A stretch of 64,000 nucleotides of DNA. Source: Pseudonocardia hierapolitana (GTDB lineage Bacteria; Actinomycetota; Actinomycetes; Mycobacteriales; Pseudonocardiaceae). This document shows positions 59,116-64,000 of this stretch, piece by piece (position 1 is the first letter of the stretch; each line of letters begins with the position of its first letter). The stretch lies in NCBI RefSeq assembly GCF_007994075.1, contig NZ_VIWU01000001.1, positions 7,006,001 to 7,070,000 of the forward strand, read 5' to 3'. The position numbers and the translations under genes were made by a program. Under the pieces are notes generated by a model. It searched no databases, had not been told where the DNA came from, and saw only the letters and a program-made list of their open reading frames with translations.

Positions 59116-59331
59116 CTACTCGTCGAGAGCGCGATCGACCACGTCAGGTGTGATCGCTGGGGCGTCTGCTGGCACGTCGAACGTGGGAAACTCGCCGCCG
59201 CTGCGCTGAGCCGGCAGCAGGGCACGGCGAGCGAGCTCCGAGATCACCGAGCCCAGCGACCTGTTCTCCGCCTCGGCGATGGCTCGCGCGGCGGCGAGAA
59301 CACCGTCGTCGATGTCGAGCGTCGTTCGCAT
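59116..59331 (-). CDS. vapB: VapB-type antitoxin (ribbon-helix-helix)
   Basis: 71 residues. N-terminal ribbon-helix-helix MRTTLDIDDGVLAAARAIAEAENRSLGSVISELARRAL binds DNA, and the acidic/proline-rich tail should bind and block VapC. Starts immediately downstream of inverted repeats (59336-59356) that are the likely autoregulatory operator. Confidence 0.87.
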   Translation of the reverse strand: MRTTLDIDDGVLAAARAIAEAENRSLGSVISELARRALLPAQRSGGEFPTFDVPADAPAITPDVVDRALDE

Positions 59332-59335
59332 GTGG

Positions 59336-59356
59336 TGATGCTACATCAACGCATCA
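59336..59356. promoter_or_regulatory. VapB operator candidate
   Basis: TGATGC (59336-59341) and GCATCA (59351-59356) form a 6-bp inverted repeat with 9-base spacer immediately upstream of vapB. TGATGCGATGCA occurs again near 59380. The spacer to the MFS gene is locally AT-rich. Confidence 0.45.
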
Positions 59357-59470
59357 TCGCACCGCGTCATACATCGTAGTGATGCGATGCATGTCGACAG
59401 ATGATTTCCGTGGATAGGGGCGTGCTTCGTAGCGTGATCGTCGGACCCGAAGCGCACGAAGGGGTGTGCC

Positions 59471-60874
59471 ATGGCCGAATCGGTCGATGCCCGAGACGCC
59501 CGACCCGTCGTCGACGTCGTCCCGCTGATCGAGAACCAGAAGGTCGGCCGGTTCTGGGTCGTGCTGTTCGCGGTCGCGTGGGCCGTGACGTTCCTCGACG
59601 GCTTCGACCTGCAGATCATCTCGTTCGCCGGTCGCTACATCCAGGAGTCGTTCGCCCTGAGCAACACCCAGCTCGGCACGCTGGGCACCGTCGGCGTCGT
59701 GGGCACGCTGCTCGGCGGCATCGCGTTGGGCTACCTCGGCGACCGGGTGGGCCGCAAGCCCGCGATCGTCGTCTCGACGATCGGCTTCGGCGTGTTCATG
59801 CTGCTCTTCGCCGTGGCGCAGGACTACGCGCAGCTGGTGGTGCTGCGGTTCGCGACGGGCGTGTTCCTCGGGGGAGCGCTGCCGCTCGTGTGGGCGGTGG
59901 TCACGGAGTTCGCGCCGGCGCGCCTGCGCTCCACGTCGGTGGTGATCACGATGATCGGTTACAGCCTCGGCAGCGCGTCGGGCGGCCCGATCTCCAACGC
60001 CCTCATCCCGCGGTTCGGGTGGGAGGCGGTGTTCATCGCCGGGGGAGTGGCGTCGCTCCTGGCCGTCGTCCCGGTGGTGCTGTTCCTGCCGGAGTCGGTC
60101 AAGTTCCTGGCCCAGAAGGACCTCCACCACCAGCGCATCGCCGGGATACTGCGGCGCGCGCTGCCGGACGTCACGGTCCCCGCGGGCGCGCGGTTCGTCG
60201 TCGGCACCGGCCCGCGCCGCGACCGAACCCGTTTCACCCCTGCCGACCTGTTCCGCGGGGGCCGGCTCGCACTGATCACCCCGATCGTCTGGGTGGCCTA
60301 CATGTGCTCGTCGGCGATCGTGTTCTACCTGGCGTTCTGGGGTCCGATCCTCAACGAGCGGATCGGGTTCAGCGTGTCCGCCGCCGCGACCCTCGCCGCG
60401 TGGACGGCCGTGGCCGGGGCCGCAGGCCAGCTGCTCATCGGGCGGTTCATCGACCACCGCGGGGCCGGCACGATCGCGTGGATGCCGTTGCTCGCGGTGC
60501 CCTGCCTGATGGTGATCGGGCTGGTCCCGCTGAGCGCCGCCGGCTACATCGTAGTGATCGTCCTGGCCCACGTGTTCGTCATCGGCGGGCACGGCGGCAT
60601 CATCAGCATCTGCGGGATCTTCTACCGCCCCGCCATCCGTGCGAACGGAGCGGGCTGGGCGACGTCGATGGCCAAGTTCGGGGCGATGCTCGGTCCGTGG
60701 CTGGCCGGGTTCGTCATGGACCACGGCCTCGACGCCCGCGGCACGTTCTTCGTGTTCGCGTTCTTCCCCCTCGCCATGGTGGTGCTGCTGGTGCTGCTGG
60801 GCCGCATCCAGCGCGGCCTCCCGGCGGACGCCGACGGCTCGCTGCACGCTCCGGCTCCCGCCGTCGCGCGGTAG
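59471..60874 (+). CDS. MFS transporter, aromatic acid:H+ symporter (AAHS) type
   Basis: 467 residues, 12 membrane segments. TM1 carries the AAHS motif FLDGFDLQIISFAGRYI, the 2-3 loop is GYLGDRVGRKPAIV, and TM4 has RFATGVFLGGALPLVWAVVTEFAPARLRSTSV. Family members (PcaK, BenK, MhpT) import benzoates and related aromatic acids, which fits the catabolic genes around it. Starts at ATG 59471 after a GAAGGGG site. Confidence 0.87.
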   Translation: MAESVDARDARPVVDVVPLIENQKVGRFWVVLFAVAWAVTFLDGFDLQIISFAGRYIQESFALSNTQLGTLGTVGVVGTLLGGIALGYLGDRVGRKPAIVVSTIGFGVFMLLFAVAQDYAQLVVLRFATGVFLGGALPLVWAVVTEFAPARLRSTSVVITMIGYSLGSASGGPISNALIPRFGWEAVFIAGGVASLLAVVPVVLFLPESVKFLAQKDLHHQRIAGILRRALPDVTVPAGARFVVGTGPRRDRTRFTPADLFRGGRLALITPIVWVAYMCSSAIVFYLAFWGPILNERIGFSVSAAATLAAWTAVAGAAGQLLIGRFIDHRGAGTIAWMPLLAVPCLMVIGLVPLSAAGYIVVIVLAHVFVIGGHGGIISICGIFYRPAIRANGAGWATSMAKFGAMLGPWLAGFVMDHGLDARGTFFVFAFFPLAMVVLLVLLGRIQRGLPADADGSLHAPAPAVAR

Positions 60875-60884
60875 GGATCTCGAT

Positions 60885-61145
60885 CAAGCCACGGCTGGCG
60901 CTGGTCGGAGCGTTGTTCCTCGCCGCGGGCACCGTGTGCATGGAGCTCTCCCGCGGCTCGGCGGCCGCCACCGACTTCACCGTTCAGACGTCGGTGATGG
61001 GCATCCTCCGGATGGTCCTCACCGGTCCCGCCTCCTGCTCGCCGGCCAGTTCGGCTACCCCTGGCTGATCACGGGCGCGCTCGGCCTCACGTTCGCCGGT
61101 GCCACGCTCACGGCGCTATGGGCGAGATCGCACCCAGTGCCCTAA
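60885..61145 (+). pseudogene. Frameshifted small membrane protein remnant
   Basis: The 337-base gap after the MFS gene holds two abutting frames: the first reads KPRLALVGALFLAAGTVCMELSRG...VMGILRMVLTG to about 61022, and the second continues with LLLAGQFGYPWLITGALGL then TFAGATLTALWARSHPVP and a stop at 61145. Joined, they make a small (about 85-residue) protein with two membrane segments. No clear start precedes it. The break near 61020-61035 is a one- or two-base frameshift, or a sequencing error. Confidence 0.5.
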
Positions 61146-61211
61146 CGGCGTGCCTTCCGCGTTGCGAAAGCGCCGTCGAGGCGCGAGGCCCGCCCGGGCA
61201 TCGTGACAGGC

Positions 61212-62321
61212 ATGAGCATGACCACCCGCGCCGCGATCTGCCGGGAGCCCCGCAGGCCGTGGGAGATCACCGACGTCGAGCTCGACGACCCCCGCGCGAA
61301 CGAGGTGCGCATCCGCTTCCACGCGGCCGGGCTGTGCCACTCCGACGACCACATCCAGAAGGGCGACGCCCGGATGCGGTTCCCGGTGGTGGGCGGCCAC
61401 GAGGGCGCAGGGGTGGTCGAGGCCGTCGGCGAGGGCGTCACCCGGGTCGCGGTCGGCGATCACGTCGTCTGCTCGTTCATCCCGGCCTGCGGCGCGTGCC
61501 GGTACTGCTCGACGGGTCGGCAGAACCTGTGTGATGCCGGCAAGAACGCGTCGACGGGGGAGTTCCCGGACGGCACCTTCCGGTTCCACCTCGACGGCGA
61601 GGACCTCGGCGGCCTCTGCGTGCTCGGCACGTTCGCCGAGCGCGCGGTGGTGTCGGAGTTCTCGTGCATCCCGATCCCTGAGGACATCCCGTTCGACGTC
61701 GCCGCGCTGGTGAGCTGCGGGGTCCCGACGGGATGGGGATCGGCCGTGTACGCGGCCGGAGTCCGCGCGGGACAGACCGTCGTGGTCTACGGCGCGGGCG
61801 GGGTGGGCAGCAACGCCGTGCAGGGCGCGCGCTACGCGGGCGCGAAGAACGTGGTGGTCGTGGACCCCGTCCCGTTCAAGCAGGACATGGCGAAGGTCTT
61901 CGGGGCCACGCACACGTTCGCCGACGCGGAGGCCGCTCACGAGTTCGTGGTGGACACGACGTGGGGTGAGCTCGCCGACCACGCGATCATCACCGTCGGT
62001 GTGCTGCACGACGAGGTCATCGCGAACGCTCTGAAGGTGGTGGGCAAGACCGGGCAGGTGACGATCACCGCCGTCGGCAACGGGTCGCTGTCGGCCCCGG
62101 CGGGCATGCTGATCGGCTACCAGCGGCGCGTGCAGGGCGCGATCTTCGGTGCCTGCAACCCGCTCTTCGACGTCCCGCGGCTGCTGGGCCTCTACCGCTC
62201 CGGGGATCTCAAGCTCGACGAGCTGATCACCCGCCGGTACCGGCTCGACCAGGTCAACGAGGGCTACCAGGACATGCTCGACGGCAAGAACGTCCGCGGC
62301 GTCATCGTCCACGAGCACTGA
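61212..62321 (+). CDS. NDMA-dependent alcohol dehydrogenase (zinc MDR family)
   Basis: About 369 residues, zinc-dependent. Catalytic zinc ligands Cys in GLCHSDD and His in GGHEGAG; structural zinc CGACRYCSTGRQNLC; Rossmann glycines in VYGAGGVGSNAV. The overall pattern (PEDIPFDVAALVSCGVPTGWGSAVYAAGV, CNPLFDVPRLLGLYRSGDLKLDELITRRY) matches the actinobacterial NDMA-dependent family with tightly bound NAD, usually linked to mycofactocin. ATG 61212 is chosen; GTG 61203 and ATG 61218 are possible. Followed by an aldehyde dehydrogenase, so the pair takes an alcohol to an acid. Confidence 0.87.
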   Translation: MSMTTRAAICREPRRPWEITDVELDDPRANEVRIRFHAAGLCHSDDHIQKGDARMRFPVVGGHEGAGVVEAVGEGVTRVAVGDHVVCSFIPACGACRYCSTGRQNLCDAGKNASTGEFPDGTFRFHLDGEDLGGLCVLGTFAERAVVSEFSCIPIPEDIPFDVAALVSCGVPTGWGSAVYAAGVRAGQTVVVYGAGGVGSNAVQGARYAGAKNVVVVDPVPFKQDMAKVFGATHTFADAEAAHEFVVDTTWGELADHAIITVGVLHDEVIANALKVVGKTGQVTITAVGNGSLSAPAGMLIGYQRRVQGAIFGACNPLFDVPRLLGLYRSGDLKLDELITRRYRLDQVNEGYQDMLDGKNVRGVIVHEH

Positions 62322-62343
62322 GACACGGGACTGAGAGGACGCG

Positions 62344-63798
62344 ATGACGACCGCTCCACCCGCCCCGTTGCTCGTCGAGAACGCCCACCTCATCGGGGAC
62401 GAGTGGGTCCCGGCGACGTCCGGCGAGAGGATCGACGTGATCGACCCGGCGACCGGTGACCTGCTGGCGCGCGTGCCGCGCGGCACCGCCGTCGATGTCG
62501 ACGCTGCCGTCCGTGCCGCCGAGGCCGCGTTCCCGGCGTGGCGGGACACCAGCGCCACCACGCGCGGCGCGCTGGTGGGCCGATGGGCCGCGCTCGTCGA
62601 GGCACACGCCGCCGAGCTCGACCGCCTCGAATCGCAGGAGGTGGGCCGCCCGCACTGGGGCCCGCCGCCGATGCCCCGCATCCTCACGTTCATCGCGGGC
62701 CAGGCCGACAAGGTGCAGGGGCTGTCGCTGCCCACCCAGTCGCCGGACGTGCTGGGTCTGACCCTGCGCGAGCCGTTCGGCGTGGTCGGCAGCGTGATCC
62801 CGTGGAACGCGCCGGGCCCGATGTTCGTCACCGACACCGGCGCTGCCATCGCCGCGGGCAACACGATCGTCGTCAAGCCCGCAGAGGACGCTCCGCTCAC
62901 CCCGCTCGCGCTCGCCCGGCTCGCGCGCGAGGCCGGGATCCCGCCGGGCGTGGTGAACGTCGTCACCGGCTACGGCCCGGAGGCGGGCGCCGCGCTCGCC
63001 TCGCACCCGGGCATCCGGCGCATGAGCTTCACCGGCTCGCCGCAGACGGGCGCCCAGGTGATGGCGGCGTGCGCGGCGAATCTGGTGCCGCTGCACCTCG
63101 AGCTGGGCGGCAAGTCGCCGCAGGTGGTGTTCCCCGACGCCGACCTCGACGTCGCGATCCCGGCGATCGTCGCAGGCATCACGCTCAACACCGGGCAGAT
63201 CTGCGCCGCAGGCTCGCGCGTGGTGGTCGACCGGTCCGTGCACGCCGAGGTCGTCGAGCGGCTCGCCGAGCGCATGGCCCAGGTGAGCGTCGGCCCGTGG
63301 CACGAGAAGGTGCAGATGGGGCCGTTGATCAACGCGAAGCAGCACGCGCGGGTGCTGGACTACGTCCGGGTCGGCCGGGAGGAGGGCGCGGAGCTCGTCA
63401 CGGGCGGCGGCCGCCCGGCGGGCGCGGTCTTCGAGCGCGGCTTCTTCGTGGAGCCCACCCTCTTCGACCGGGTGGCGCCGGACATGCGGATCGCGCGCGA
63501 GGAGATCTTCGGCCCCGTGCTCTCGGTGATCCCGGTCGACGGCGAGGCGGAGGCCCTCGAGGTCGCCAACGGCACCGACTACGGGCTCGTCGCCTCGGTC
63601 TGGACCCGCGATGTCGGACGGTCGGTGCGGATGGCACGTGGCCTGCAGGCCGGTCAGGTCGTGGTGAACGCGGCGCTGGGTGCCGGGGTGATCGGTGGAC
63701 CGTTCGGTGGGTACAAGCGCAGCGGCTTCGGCCGCACGATGGGAGCCGACGCGGTGCTCGAGTACACCCAGGTGAAGACGGTGTCGTTCCGTGGGTGA
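62344..63798 (+). CDS. Aldehyde dehydrogenase
   Basis: 484 residues. Catalytic Cys287 in NTGQICAAGSRV, Glu in LELGGKSP, cofactor motif FTGSPQTGAQ and the proton-relay Asn in VIPWNAPG. A typical NAD(P)-dependent enzyme of broad family. Lies 22 bases after the NDMA-alcohol dehydrogenase and would oxidise the aldehyde product. Its stop overlaps the LLM gene start region. Confidence 0.9.
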   Translation: MTTAPPAPLLVENAHLIGDEWVPATSGERIDVIDPATGDLLARVPRGTAVDVDAAVRAAEAAFPAWRDTSATTRGALVGRWAALVEAHAAELDRLESQEVGRPHWGPPPMPRILTFIAGQADKVQGLSLPTQSPDVLGLTLREPFGVVGSVIPWNAPGPMFVTDTGAAIAAGNTIVVKPAEDAPLTPLALARLAREAGIPPGVVNVVTGYGPEAGAALASHPGIRRMSFTGSPQTGAQVMAACAANLVPLHLELGGKSPQVVFPDADLDVAIPAIVAGITLNTGQICAAGSRVVVDRSVHAEVVERLAERMAQVSVGPWHEKVQMGPLINAKQHARVLDYVRVGREEGAELVTGGGRPAGAVFERGFFVEPTLFDRVAPDMRIAREEIFGPVLSVIPVDGEAEALEVANGTDYGLVASVWTRDVGRSVRMARGLQAGQVVVNAALGAGVIGGPFGGYKRSGFGRTMGADAVLEYTQVKTVSFRG

Positions 63799-64000
63799 CG
63801 GTGTTCGCCTGCGCGTGCTGATGGAGCCGCGCCACGGGGCCCGCTACGAGGAGATCCTGGCGCTCGCGCTGGCCACCGAGGAGGCGGGGTTCGACGCGTT
63901 CTTCCGCTCGGACCACCTGATGGGCGTGGACCCGAACGACCCGTCCTACCGCCCGACCGACTGCTGGACGACCCTCGGCGGGCTGGCCCGCGACACCTCG
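63791..64000 (+). CDS. LLM class F420-dependent oxidoreductase (N-terminal part)
   Basis: Only the first 70 codons are inside the window. The N-terminus RVLMEPRHGARYEEILALALATEEAGFDAFFRSDHLMG is typical of luciferase-like F420-dependent enzymes with an initial TIM-barrel strand and substrate loop. GTG 63791 overlaps the aldehyde dehydrogenase stop by 8 bases, indicating coupled expression; GTG 63815 or ATG 63821 could also be starts. Runs off the window end. Confidence 0.75.
   Translation, partial: MGDGVRLRVLMEPRHGARYEEILALALATEEAGFDAFFRSDHLMGVDPNDPSYRPTDCWTTLGGLARDTS

Noticed and set aside
60900..60960. Peptide LALVGALFLAAGTVCMELSRG resembling the E1 minus-strand translation
   Set aside because: Similarity is only general hydrophobicity; the nucleotide sequence shows none of the E1/E2 blocks.
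1..64000. tRNA, rRNA, CRISPR arrays, prophage or complete insertion sequences
   Set aside because: No cloverleaf, rRNA-like stretch, regular spacer array, integrase or transposase could be recognised on either strand.

Overview
The window is GC-rich actinobacterial chromosome. GTG starts are common, coding is tight and translationally coupled (ATGA/GTGA overlaps), and the gene content points to a Pseudonocardia-like soil actinomycete: an MshC-type (mycothiol) ligase, an NDMA-dependent alcohol dehydrogenase, an F420-type LLM oxidoreductase, many TetR/GntR/LacI/LysR regulators, Rieske oxygenases and a P450. The genus is inferred from gene content and style; no rRNA, tRNA or core phylogenetic marker is present.

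Layout. 0-5.2 kb: S10 peptidase, LysE exporter, then an IclR-ferredoxin reductase-P450 operon. 5.2-7.6 kb: a small secreted protein and a Crp/hydrolase pair bracketed by a 34-bp direct repeat. 7.6-11 kb: a LacI regulator diverging from a DHDPS-family aldolase plus an Nramp-like transporter that lacks the metal-binding motifs. 11-16 kb: a fused PabB-PabC, a TetR/alcohol dehydrogenase pair whose start codons lie inside one palindrome, and an aldo/keto reductase. 16-19.5 kb: a Rieske oxygenase, a glutamine-synthetase-like ligase and GntR, probably an amine or aromatic catabolic unit. 19.6-25 kb: an MshC-like ligase diverging from a large trypsin-STAND-beta-propeller protein. 25-34 kb: a paired ABC exporter-type system (IrtAB-like), MFS and TetR, then BON, methyltransferase, a siderophore-type binding lipoprotein and TetR. 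34-39.6 kb: M14 peptidase, phosphotransferase, and a rifampicin-phosphotransferase-like enzyme with its TetR. 39.6-49 kb: a LacI-controlled divergon, with MFS/CoA-transferase/binding-protein-like/crotonase on one side and SDR/DUF4432/Gfo-Idh/isomerase on the other. 49-53.5 kb: a DUF559 gene between related palindromes, a P-type ATPase relic, EamA/LysR and a WYL regulator. 53.6-58.7 kb: RidA, Rieske ferredoxin, two amidohydrolases, a fluoroacetate-dehalogenase-like hydrolase and LysR. 58.7-59.3 kb: VapBC. 59.5-64 kb: an AAHS-type MFS, a frameshifted relic, NDMA-ADH, aldehyde dehydrogenase and a partial LLM gene.

The most unusual signal is a pair of 168-bp structured repeats (24914-25081 and 57564-57731). 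They have long inverted termini ending in CTAG (one end of the second copy reads CCAG), identical loops, and substitutions that keep the stems paired. Each sits at the 3' end of a gene and supplies its stop codon; in the second the reading frame of a dehalogenase-like gene runs through the whole element. They look like a dispersed mobile or RNA-forming element, which I do not recognise.
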